Below, in pieces: positions 1-7,992 of a stretch of DNA of 33,076 nucleotides (position 1 is its first letter; each line of letters starts with the position of its first letter). The DNA is from Planctomycetota bacterium (GTDB lineage: Bacteria > Planctomycetota > UBA1135), in NCBI GenBank assembly GCA_014382805.1, contig JACNIZ010000251.1, forward strand, positions 1-33,076, read 5' to 3'. The position numbers and the translations under genes were made by a program. A model generated the notes under the pieces. It did no database searches and was not told the origin of the DNA. It was given only the letters and a program-made list of their open reading frames with translations.

Positions 1-1429
1 TCAAGCACGGCGACGATGCGGTCAAGTGCAGGTCGCCGGCACTCCAATTCACAAATTTTGGAGCTTCGTCTATGCATTTCGGGTGGCTCGGTGATTCGAC
101 CGGGTCTTCATTTTCGATTTTGACCCACAATTCTTCCACGCAACAATTACGTATGTCGACGTTGCCGGTGAATTGACGCTTCACCCGCGGCGTTTGGTCC
201 TCACCTGGCAGAGCGCTGGGGCCGTCGTTGTAATAAAGAATGCAATTGGTCACTGGCAGCGCGTCGTTGCCGGACACGTATATGCCAGCACCTTTATCAC
301 AGTAGTTGTCGACGAAAGTGCTCGAATCCACCGAGCGCGTACGCCCGTTCGGTACATTTCCAAATACGCAAATCGCCGCGCCGACGTCACCGTCGTCGAT
401 AAACGAGTTGATCGGATAGGGTCGGGCGAAGTTGTCGAAGAAGCGCGAATTGCGCACCACCATGCCACCGTAAACGGTAATCGCAGAGCCGCCGTTGCCG
501 AATCCGCCGCTAAAGCTGCAGCTGTCGACAACCAGATCGCCGAAATTGAAAATTCCCGCGCCATAACTTCCGGACGAATCTCCTTGAGCAAACCAATTGC
601 CGATTTGATTGTTGATAAAGTCGCAGCGCAGAAAAGTAGCGTCGGCCCCAAAGCCACCGTAATAAGCAGAGCCATCATTGCCGCCGAAATTGGTGACGGT
701 GTAGTGGTTTTGAAATACGCAATCGGTGAAAGTCACGGTTGCGTCGTCCACCCAAACTCCGGCGGCGGTGCGGCTGAAGTTGTAGCCATCTTTGATCACG
801 CAATTTTCGAAGGTTGGACTGCCACCGTCTACGTAAGCCGCGGCACCGTGACCAAGCGAGTTGTAACGGAAGGTGCAATTGCGAATGGTGGGGCTGCCAT
901 TTTCAATGTAAAGCCCGCCGCCCAAATCGAAAGCCGGAGCGTTTGCGCCATAACCAGCTACGACGTGGAAGCCATCCAGAATGGCACTGGCTTGCACCCC
1001 GCTACCGTCGACGATGCGACCACAGTTTTCGGCCATTCCGGTCCAGTTGTATTGCCACCAATTCCAGGTGCTGCCGTAGGTGTCGTCGCCGGCGAGATCG
1101 CCGTCGAGGTAGGCGAGGAAGAGTCCTGGGTCGCGTTGATTGAGCGAGGTTTCGGTGCCTTGAAAGCCACCATAGAGCGCGACTTGGTTCTTGAGATTGA
1201 AGGAAACGGTGGGTTGGCCGGCTGGAGCCGGGCGATAGCGCCCCTCGGCCACCCAAATTTCGCCGCCGGAGGTAGCGGCCAGTGCAGTTTGCAGATCCTG
1301 ATAAGCGTCAGCCCAGCTGCTGCCATTATTTGCACCGTTGGCGTTAACGTCGACGTAAGTCGTTTGAGCCACAAGGGAAGTGGACCATGCAAAAGTAATT
1401 GCGAATGCCAAGCTGAGAGCGGTTTTCAT
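1..1429 (-). CDS. Choice-of-anchor Q, right-handed beta-helix secreted protein (3' end beyond window)
   Basis: This gene is absent from the ORF track because it runs off the left edge; I translated it directly on the minus strand. It starts at ATG 1429 with an AGGA-like site just upstream. The signal peptide reads MKTALSLAFAITFAWSTSLVAQ, followed by YVDVNANGANNGSSWADAY, the hallmark opening of choice-of-anchor Q proteins. The rest is repeats rich in G, N and D with motifs such as GGLYIENGSPTIRNCTF, typical of a parallel beta-helix (PbH1) fold. The last visible residues, SSPCL, resemble the SPCxDAG ending of this family, so only a short tail and perhaps a sorting domain are missing. It is probably an exported surface or extracellular protein; its ligand or enzymatic role cannot be told. 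The 432-aa plus-strand ORF over it is a shadow. Confidence 0.88.
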   Translation of the reverse strand, partial: MKTALSLAFAITFAWSTSLVAQTTYVDVNANGANNGSSWADAYQDLQTALAATSGGEIWVAEGRYRPAPAGQPTVSFNLKNQVALYGGFQGTETSLNQRDPGLFLAYLDGDLAGDDTYGSTWNWWQYNWTGMAENCGRIVDGSGVQASAILDGFHVVAGYGANAPAFDLGGGLYIENGSPTIRNCTFRYNSLGHGAAAYVDGGSPTFENCVIKDGYNFSRTAAGVWVDDATVTFTDCVFQNHYTVTNFGGNDGSAYYGGFGADATFLRCDFINNQIGNWFAQGDSSGSYGAGIFNFGDLVVDSCSFSGGFGNGGSAITVYGGMVVRNSRFFDNFARPYPINSFIDDGDVGAAICVFGNVPNGRTRSVDSSTFVDNYCDKGAGIYVSGNDALPVTNCILYYNDGPSALPGEDQTPRVKRQFTGNVDIRNCCVEELWVKIENEDPVESPSHPKCIDEAPKFVNWSAGDLHLTASSPCL

Positions 1430-1543
1430 TGTATTTTCCTGGGGAGGAAGCAGTTCTATGCTACCGGTTGAGAGCTTTTGCGCCGGCCAGAATCCAATGA
1501 CTATTTAGTTAGTTGGGGGTGTGTTACTCTTCCCTGGACACCC

Positions 1544-2161
1544 ATGAAATCCATTCGAAAGTCGCTTCGTCCCGTGAAGCGCTGGTTTAAGAGAAATATC
1601 TACCGGCGCTGGGACTTGATCGTTTGTGTACGGGATCTTGACCAGCCGCTGGTCAAGTTGCCGCGCTTGCGCTTTGATACTAGTGAGGTGGAAATTTTTG
1701 TCTCCAAGCCTGAGGACGCTCATTATTTTGACACCCCCGAGTGGAAGCATCAGCACGCCAATTTCATAGACCGTTGCCAAAACTTGCCCGGCTTCGCGTG
1801 CATGATGGGAGTGATTGGAGGAAAACTAGTTTCGTGCGGCCCCTTCGTCGCCGGGCCGATGTACGTCAAGGTATTGCACCACCGTTTTGACCCCGGCCCC
1901 GATGGAATTTATTGGTTCGAAGGGGAGACGCTGGAGGAATGGCGCAGTCGTGGCGTCGCGTTGGTTGGCATGAACTGGTTCTTTCCGCGTCTCGAAGAGT
2001 TGACTGGTCGCAAAAAAATCTTGACCAACTACGAGATGAAAAACCGCCCATCGCGAAAGTTGCATGATCGCTATTCGTTTGTGCCGCAGTACCGCCTGAT
2101 CTGGCGTAAACTCGGCCCATTTCGCTGGGCGCGACGCGCGGAGATCCCTGAGGACTTTTAG
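1544..2161 (+). CDS. Small cytoplasmic protein, possible GNAT-like acetyltransferase
   Basis: The track ORF begins at 1478, but I prefer ATG 1544 (MKSIRKSLRPVKRWFKRN), which gives 205 aa; the residues before it look non-coding. There is no signal peptide or membrane segment. The N-terminus is very basic. In the C-terminal half, EEWRSRGVALVGM followed about 20 residues later by LTNYEMKNRPSRKLHDRY resembles the acetyl-CoA pyrophosphate loop (R/Q-x-x-G-x-G/A) and the N-x-x-S helix of GNAT N-acetyltransferases. This is motif-level inference only. The gene stands alone, convergent with the next gene and only 2 bp from its stop, and divergent from the beta-helix gene. Confidence 0.65.
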   Translation: MKSIRKSLRPVKRWFKRNIYRRWDLIVCVRDLDQPLVKLPRLRFDTSEVEIFVSKPEDAHYFDTPEWKHQHANFIDRCQNLPGFACMMGVIGGKLVSCGPFVAGPMYVKVLHHRFDPGPDGIYWFEGETLEEWRSRGVALVGMNWFFPRLEELTGRKKILTNYEMKNRPSRKLHDRYSFVPQYRLIWRKLGPFRWARRAEIPEDF

Positions 2162-2163
2162 GG

Positions 2164-4839
2164 CTACTCCAGAACGAGATCCACCGAGGACTCGGTATTA
2201 ATTTTGACGACGACTTCCTTTTCGGCTTGGGCGACAATGGGATCGTCCAGCTTTGAGTCAAAGATGATGCAAAGGATTTTGTACTTTCCAGGTTGTACCA
2301 TCGGAAAGTAAAATTCATTTTGGACGAGTGCTGCGTAATACGATTGCATGGATCCATATTCACTGGCTGAAGTTAGCTCCGGGTCAAAGAGTGGATTCAA
2401 TATTACGCTAATGCCAGGTGGAAATGGCAAGCCCCAAACCACCGACCCTTTTACTGAGCCAAAACCTGTAGAAACCATCTCAATGAATTGGCTTTGATGA
2501 TCCTGAATTTCGACAGAGACCCTTATCAAAGCAACCTCGTAACCATCAATGATCTTTTGTACATCAACTCGATAATTGCCATCGGTTAGTTTGGTAAATT
2601 CGAAAGCGCCGTTTTGGTCACTAGTTACTTCGCGGCGATATCTAGGAACTCCGGGCAACTGCTCCCCAGTGATTCGCATCGTTGCATCTGTCCAAGGCGT
2701 GCCATCCTGTCGTGCGACGGTGCCTGAAATGCTTGCTCCAGCCCCAAGTTCGATTGTCGGCGCGGAAACATCACCGGTGGAAATTGCAATCGGCCCGGTA
2801 ATTGAAGTGGCGAAGTCGAAATGGCTGGCTCTTAACCAATACTCCCCAGGACTGAAATTTTCGAGTGTATATTCCCCCTGTTTGTTTGTGGTTCCGATAG
2901 GAATTGCGTCCCTTTGCTCATCGTATCTATTTTTGAGCTGTTCAGTTGTAAGTAGGTAGACCTTGCAGTTGGCAATGGGAGTTCGATTGGATTCAGCGAT
3001 TACGGTGCCAGTCAATTTGGAGCTAGGGTATAGGCTGACGATGAAGTCGTCGGGGTTGGGCTCCGCGCTTGGGGTAATTGGATCCGAAGTGACTGGTGCA
3101 AAACCGGGTGCGGATATTCGGGTGGTAACCTGGCCTCCCAGCGGCAGCTCGGCGTTAGCTGAATCCCAAATTCCATTTGAGTTCGAGATTAACTTCCCAT
3201 CTCGTGCCCATTCTCCAGAAATGCCCATGCCTCGCGGACCTTTTTCCGGGTGTGTGATCTTGAGGAAAGTTATATTGAAGGAGGTTAGAGGCATGCCAGT
3301 TTGACCGTCCACAACCTTGCCAGCGATTCTGCCGATGGGATCCAGGACGATGATCAAGTCATCCTGGTTAAGATCGGTGGCCGTTAATTCGATTTTTTTT
3401 CTTTGATGCACCACATGATAAATCTCAAGGGTAAAGCCATCTTTGGGAACAGATTCCAAACGGAATTTTCCACCTTCATCAGTTTGGACTCTCTTGCCGG
3501 TGTAGCTTGCTTGGTTCCTTACAGAAAGGTAAGCCTCCGCAACCGGATTTCCAGCGGGGTCCGTGACGGTGCCGGCAATAAAACTTCCCCGGTCTAGAGT
3601 CACATTCATGAACGGCATAGAGCCAGCATCTTCCGGCACAGAGAGCTCGATGACCTGTGGTGAAAATTTTTCTGCATTGATGTGTAAAAGTTGACCGCCT
3701 GGCGGGACGTTTGGGAACTGAAAAAGCCCTGTCGCATCGCTATGGGTGTCAATTCTTTCGAAGGATGAAGAATTTCGCCCTATGGAAAGGGAGGCGCCTT
3801 CAATCGCACCTCCGGACGGGTCAGACAATTTTCCGCTTAGCTCCGCTCCGGGGTAAAGTACAAACACATGGTTGGTGACGCTGCCGGACTTTGGGTTGAA
3901 GTCTGCTCTTCCCAGTAAATAGCCTTCTTTCTCGGCATAAATGAAGCAGAATTCATTATCAGGGTCTATATGGTTTAGAGCAAAGGTGCCGTCGGCTAGA
4001 CTCAGTACGTAATTTTTCTGGACACCAAATGCGTGGAGTCTGGCGCCTTGTATAGGAATGTCGTTTTGATCGACGACTTTGCCTGAGATGGTTAACTCGG
4101 GATGAAGCTGGAATTCAATCGTCTGCCCATCTTCATGGATTTCTATCCATAGCTCCTGTTGGGCGAAACTTGGGGCTCTGGCGAAAGCTTGTATCTGCCC
4201 AAAAAAAGAAGAGTGACGTAACTCCGCTTCACCGGCCTCGTCAGTTGTGGTCTCTCCATAAGTACTCAGCACTGTTGCATTTGCAATGGGTTTGTTTTCA
4301 TGATCGCGCACTACGGCCAGGACACGTCGGTCGAATTCAAAAACCTTGACTTGCAAATCTTGCGGTGGAGCTTGTCCCTTCAAAACGCTGGCGCTGGTGC
4401 TCATGCCCCAACGTTCGTCGGTTTTTTTCGGCTTAATGCGCACATAAACACTTTGTTTCGGTGCCGCCAATGGCCATTCAAAGATCCCTTGCTCATTCGT
4501 GGTTAAAGTTTGTTCTTGAATGAGTTCACCGTCTGAGCTGTAACCCAAAAACAGCGACGCCAACAGGCTGACGTTTTTTGCGGCTGAATCATCTTTGTAG
4601 GTGGCGGTCCCGCGAACTATCCATTGGTTTTGTATGTCAGTAGGGGATTGATATCGTTCCGCGACGCCTGGTTTCACGGACGGTGATAATTCAGTTTCAT
4701 TTGAGTCCGTTGCGGCTTCACCAACCCGATCCCCTGCGGTCGGGCTCATTTCAGCATCTTCGCTTGGAAAAGCAATCGGCCACAACACCACGATGCAAAG
4801 GGCAATGACCGCTAAGGAGAATAATCCAGTTCGGTTCAT
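2164..4839 (-). CDS. Large membrane-anchored carboxypeptidase-regulatory-like repeat protein
   Basis: This 891-aa protein starts at ATG 4839. An N-terminal hydrophobic segment (FSLAVIALCIVVLWPIAF) acts as signal or signal anchor. It is followed by roughly seven or eight beta-sandwich units of about 80-100 residues, each opening with a motif such as ISGKVVDQNDIPIQGARL, LSGKLSDPSGGAIEGA, IAGTVTDPAGNPVAEA or LTGTVIAESNRTPIANC. This G-x-V-x-D-x-x-G-x-P-[IV] pattern is typical of CarboxypepD_reg-like / SpaA-like Ig-fold repeats. I see no protease or other catalytic motif, so it is probably a structural or adhesive envelope protein. It is monocistronic as far as can be seen, convergent with the preceding gene and 25 bp downstream of the three-gene operon at 4865-7964, so read-through transcription is possible. 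Confidence 0.88.
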   Translation of the reverse strand: MNRTGLFSLAVIALCIVVLWPIAFPSEDAEMSPTAGDRVGEAATDSNETELSPSVKPGVAERYQSPTDIQNQWIVRGTATYKDDSAAKNVSLLASLFLGYSSDGELIQEQTLTTNEQGIFEWPLAAPKQSVYVRIKPKKTDERWGMSTSASVLKGQAPPQDLQVKVFEFDRRVLAVVRDHENKPIANATVLSTYGETTTDEAGEAELRHSSFFGQIQAFARAPSFAQQELWIEIHEDGQTIEFQLHPELTISGKVVDQNDIPIQGARLHAFGVQKNYVLSLADGTFALNHIDPDNEFCFIYAEKEGYLLGRADFNPKSGSVTNHVFVLYPGAELSGKLSDPSGGAIEGASLSIGRNSSSFERIDTHSDATGLFQFPNVPPGGQLLHINAEKFSPQVIELSVPEDAGSMPFMNVTLDRGSFIAGTVTDPAGNPVAEAYLSVRNQASYTGKRVQTDEGGKFRLESVPKDGFTLEIYHVVHQRKKIELTATDLNQDDLIIVLDPIGRIAGKVVDGQTGMPLTSFNITFLKITHPEKGPRGMGISGEWARDGKLISNSNGIWDSANAELPLGGQVTTRISAPGFAPVTSDPITPSAEPNPDDFIVSLYPSSKLTGTVIAESNRTPIANCKVYLLTTEQLKNRYDEQRDAIPIGTTNKQGEYTLENFSPGEYWLRASHFDFATSITGPIAISTGDVSAPTIELGAGASISGTVARQDGTPWTDATMRITGEQLPGVPRYRREVTSDQNGAFEFTKLTDGNYRVDVQKIIDGYEVALIRVSVEIQDHQSQFIEMVSTGFGSVKGSVVWGLPFPPGISVILNPLFDPELTSASEYGSMQSYYAALVQNEFYFPMVQPGKYKILCIIFDSKLDDPIVAQAEKEVVVKINTESSVDLVLE

Positions 4840-4864
4840 GCCAGCATTATGCCACTTTTTGGTC

Positions 4865-5224
4865 TCAGCCCTGGTTAAAAAATAGAAACAGCGATATTGC
4901 AGTTGTGAGGTAAAGCGTCGATTGGGTGAGGATATCGATGCGTTTGACGTTGGCAGGACGTCCGGTTAGCCGTTCGGCTAAATAGCTCATGTAATTCGGG
5001 CGTTTCTGATTACCCATGCGCTGCCAGATGCGGTGTTGGAATCCCGTCAAAAAGCAGTGGCCGGGTTGGCCGATAATGGGGCCGAGTATGAACCATGAGC
5101 CGAGGGTGAGGCCGACGATGATCAAATGGAAGGGGCGCGTCGTGGGCCAGATCCAGCCGATTAAGGTGAAGCCAATCACGCCGAGGTGAAGCAAGTGAAG
5201 CGCGGCGTTGGCGATGCGGATCAT
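4865..5224 (-). CDS. Small three-TM integral membrane protein (DUF2784-like)
   Basis: About 119 aa from ATG 5224 (MIRIANAALHLLHLGVIGF). The ORF track uses TTG 5236, which overlaps the upstream stop by 4 bp and is also plausible. Three hydrophobic stretches are visible: near the N-terminus (LGVIGFTLIGWIW), in the middle (FHLIIVGLTLGSWFILGPIIG) and at the C-terminus (LTTAISLFLFF). The order, with a polar GxxxxCFLTxxQ segment after the second helix, resembles DUF2784-type small membrane proteins; this is weak similarity judged by eye. It is the last gene of the operon with the DegT aminotransferase and the FAD dehydrogenase, which suggests a membrane role linked to their product. Function unknown. 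Confidence 0.7.
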   Translation of the reverse strand: MIRIANAALHLLHLGVIGFTLIGWIWPTTRPFHLIIVGLTLGSWFILGPIIGQPGHCFLTGFQHRIWQRMGNQKRPNYMSYLAERLTGRPANVKRIDILTQSTLYLTTAISLFLFFNQG

Positions 5225-5232
5225 TGCGGTGT

Positions 5233-6405
5233 TCAAGCCAGCTGGGCGAAGGCGTCGGCGTATTGATCGAGGATGCCGTTATCGTCGCTGGGGAAGTTGG
5301 GCAGGCGAATGAGGCGTGCGTTTTCGGCTTCGGTGCGCGGTAGCTCGGTGGTGGGGAGTTCCCTATTTGGCGCGCGGCAGATGGATTTCCAATGACCCTC
5401 GGTGAAGAAGGGTTGTTGATGTAGGAGCGGATAGCGCGGCGCAGCAACTTGACCGCCGACGGCTCGCAAGCGTTCAATGAAGCTGGCGACGTCGTAATTG
5501 GGGTCGCGATGGCGAATCAGGAATTCAAAATAAACGCGTTGAATGTGAGCGGGGGGCAGGAAAGTTTCGAAGCCTAGTTTTTCCAGCTGCTGGCTAAGCT
5601 TGATGTGGTTGGCGTTGCGGCGCGCGTTGTGTTTCGGCAGTTTTTGCAGTTGAATTTTGCCGAGCGCTGCCGACATCGGCGCGATGCGCGTTTTAATACC
5701 GAAGGAAGTAGCAGCAAAACGGCGCGCCGGCGATTCCAGCTCAATGATGCGCGTGATGTCACCCAAACAAACGGCGCGTTCCCAATAATTGGCATCGTCG
5801 GTGAGGAAGATGCCGCCTTCACCTGCCGGAGCCAGCTTGTCGCCTTGCAGGCTGAATACAGAAATGTCGCCTAACCGTCCGCACGGAATATCGTTCCAAC
5901 TTGCGCCGTGGGTATGGCTGGCGTCTTCAATGATTTTCAGGTCAAACTCATCGGCCAGCGCGCGCAGTTCGGTCATGCGCGCCGGCAAGCCCCACAAATG
6001 CACGATCACCATTGCTTTGGTGCGCGGCGTGATGCGCTGCCGCATGTCGTCGGGGCAAGGGCCCAAGCGGTGCATTTCACTTTCGCAAAAAATTGGAATC
6101 AGGCCGAACCACAACATGGGCAGGGCGGAAGCCCAAAAGGTGGCCGCCGGCACCAGGATTTCGTCGCCCGGTTGCAAATCCAACGCATGAAAAGCAGCCA
6201 TCAACGCCGACGTGCCGTTATTGTGCGCCAGCGCGTGGCGTCGGCCGGAAAAAATTGCGTAGTCGTGTTCCAGTTCGCGGATCACTTCGTGCGTGGAAAC
6301 GTTGCCGTGGCGAAGGATGGATAAAACCGCAGCTTCATCTTGGCTATCAAATTGCGGCCAAGAGCACGTTGGAGGGTGCGGTAAGGTGATCAATGGGTGG
6401 CTCAT
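5233..6405 (-). CDS. DegT/DnrJ/EryC1/StrS family PLP-dependent aminotransferase
   Basis: This 390-aa protein is normal length for the family. It shows the family features in order: HNNGTSALMAAFHAL (cofactor phosphate-binding region), GDEILVPAATFWASALP, IIEDASHTHGA with the Asp (about D161) that pairs with the pyridine nitrogen, and SLQGDKLAPAGEGG, where K190 is the expected Schiff-base lysine. These enzymes usually transaminate keto-sugar nucleotides for surface polysaccharide or antibiotic sugars. The ATG at 6405 overlaps the stop of the upstream dehydrogenase gene in an ATGA, indicating translational coupling. No sugar-nucleotide genes lie nearby, so the substrate is open; the dehydrogenase partner suggests a three-carbon or similar alcohol rather than a classic nucleotide sugar. 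Confidence 0.92.
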   Translation of the reverse strand: MSHPLITLPHPPTCSWPQFDSQDEAAVLSILRHGNVSTHEVIRELEHDYAIFSGRRHALAHNNGTSALMAAFHALDLQPGDEILVPAATFWASALPMLWFGLIPIFCESEMHRLGPCPDDMRQRITPRTKAMVIVHLWGLPARMTELRALADEFDLKIIEDASHTHGASWNDIPCGRLGDISVFSLQGDKLAPAGEGGIFLTDDANYWERAVCLGDITRIIELESPARRFAATSFGIKTRIAPMSAALGKIQLQKLPKHNARRNANHIKLSQQLEKLGFETFLPPAHIQRVYFEFLIRHRDPNYDVASFIERLRAVGGQVAAPRYPLLHQQPFFTEGHWKSICRAPNRELPTTELPRTEAENARLIRLPNFPSDDNGILDQYADAFAQLA

Positions 6406-7964
6406 GATTGGATTTGGCTAAGCAGATGGTCTTGTGCATCGGCACGCACTTCAAGTTCAAGTAGCGCTGCGTCCGCGCCATGCTCACCATGGAACCGCAG
6501 CGCAATTCGACGCAGGATTTCGCGATTTTCATTGTTGCGCCCTAAACCCAATCGCGGCGTCCACTGCGCAATGTTGGTACGGCGCCGTAGGTAGTCATCA
6601 AGGGTGGCGCACATATCACTAGGCGTCGCCCGAGGCAGTTTGCCGACGTGAACAGGCTTCGCATCACCCAACATTAGCTGCACTTCCCGGGCCGCCTTTT
6701 TTGCCTGCATCGGCGCCGACGTAATCTTGCCGCCGAACATGGTCATGCCGCGTTTTTCGTGGTCAACGTCAACTACACAGCGTCGCGATAAGTCTAGAGG
6801 ATAGTCATTGCCGCAGTAGCTTTTATGCACCGCCAATGGACGCACCCCGCAGCGCATAGAAATGATGTCTTTCGAGCCATATTCAGCACGCAGATTGTCC
6901 CGCGCGCTTTTTAGCAGAAACTGAATGTCGTCGGCGTTGGGGGAGAAGGCGTTGGTTAGTGATTGCAGCGGAGTTTCGGTGGGGCCCCAAAGTGCGATTG
7001 GCCCCCACGGCGTATAGGTCAAGGTATCGCCGTGCGCGCCCATTTCGAAGGCGAGGAATTCGCGCAGTTTAGGGGGCCGCGGTAGACCGAGGTAAACACC
7101 TTTGCTGAACACATGGCGGTGTTCGGAGTTCAGGCCGATTTGCTGGTTGAGGCGGTCGGCCCATACTCCGGCAGCGTTGACCACGACGCGGGCGCGGGCT
7201 TGCATGAAAGGAGGGACGTCCAGGCTTGATGGGTCGTCATTCGCTTGCGGCTGCAGGCGATCCTTCAGTTGCAAAGTCCAAGGTGACGAATCAGATCCAG
7301 CGCCATAGACTTGCGCGTCGGTCAACTCACAATGATTGATGGCAACGCAGGTCGACGGCGCGATGGTTGAAATCCAATCGGTGACTAGACACGCGTCTGA
7401 CATCGGCAAGTACGCCTCTTCATAGGTCAACGAATCCCCAAATCGATCCTGATCGAGCAAACTGCTGGCGTCGAACTCTTTTTCCCGGCCTGGCCGCTTG
7501 CGCTGGCAGGTCCCTAGCCACCAATAAGCTTCCAGCGCCGCCCGCACTAACCACGGCGGCCGCGATCCACGCCGACGCGATAAATAGCGGAATGCGGCCG
7601 GCTTCACCGTCGGCGCGTGCTCGCGGATCAACGCATCGCGCGCCTTCGAAAGCTGCCGCACCGTGATCAAATCCAAGTTTTTGAGGTACAGCAAGCCACC
7701 CCAAATCAGCATGCCCGACGCCTGACTGGTGCCACTGGCAAAGTCCGCTCGATCTAGCAACAAAACCCGATATCCGCGTTCAGCTAACTCGCGATAAAGC
7801 GCCGATCCAGCAACCCCTGCACCAATAATGGCGACGTCAAAAGTCCCGTTCTGCAGTCGCCGCCAGGCTTGATTGCGCTGTTGCTGAACAGTTGCCGAAA
7901 TCGCAGGGCGCGCAGACTTAACGTCTACCGCAGTCACGTCGGCCGAACGGATTACCGCATCCAT
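6402..7964 (-). CDS. FAD-dependent glycerol-3-phosphate dehydrogenase-like oxidoreductase
   Basis: From ATG 7964 the protein is about 520 aa; the track start (ATG 7988) would overlap the divergent neighbour's possible start and leave no promoter. After a roughly 45-residue leader comes the Rossmann dinucleotide fold FDVAIIGAGVAGSAL, ending at VLLLDRADFASGTSQASG, the GlpD-type FAD signature. Further matches are VVNAAGVWAD (second FAD-contact segment), FSKGVYLGL, a GVRPLAVH segment and MTMFGGKIT near the C-terminus. The family oxidises sn-glycerol-3-phosphate to DHAP and passes electrons to quinone at the membrane. It is the first gene of a tight operon with a DegT aminotransferase (4-bp overlap) and a small membrane protein, an arrangement unlike the usual glp context, so the true substrate may differ. 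I do not assign glpD. Confidence 0.88.
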   Translation of the reverse strand: MDAVIRSADVTAVDVKSARPAISATVQQQRNQAWRRLQNGTFDVAIIGAGVAGSALYRELAERGYRVLLLDRADFASGTSQASGMLIWGGLLYLKNLDLITVRQLSKARDALIREHAPTVKPAAFRYLSRRRGSRPPWLVRAALEAYWWLGTCQRKRPGREKEFDASSLLDQDRFGDSLTYEEAYLPMSDACLVTDWISTIAPSTCVAINHCELTDAQVYGAGSDSSPWTLQLKDRLQPQANDDPSSLDVPPFMQARARVVVNAAGVWADRLNQQIGLNSEHRHVFSKGVYLGLPRPPKLREFLAFEMGAHGDTLTYTPWGPIALWGPTETPLQSLTNAFSPNADDIQFLLKSARDNLRAEYGSKDIISMRCGVRPLAVHKSYCGNDYPLDLSRRCVVDVDHEKRGMTMFGGKITSAPMQAKKAAREVQLMLGDAKPVHVGKLPRATPSDMCATLDDYLRRRTNIAQWTPRLGLGRNNENREILRRIALRFHGEHGADAALLELEVRADAQDHLLSQIQS

Positions 7965-7992
7965 GTCCTTAGCATATCTAAACTGCATTACT

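Noticed and set aside
173-1471. 432-aa plus-strand ORF at the left edge
   Set aside because: It is antisense to a convincing secreted beta-helix protein with a signal peptide on the minus strand; its own sequence shows no domain or sensible N-terminus.
7963-7988. Overlapping 5' ends of the divergent dehydrogenase and phosphatase-like genes
   Set aside because: Both longest starts would overlap by 26 bp with no promoter space; later ATGs at 7964 (-) and 7993 (+) are more likely.
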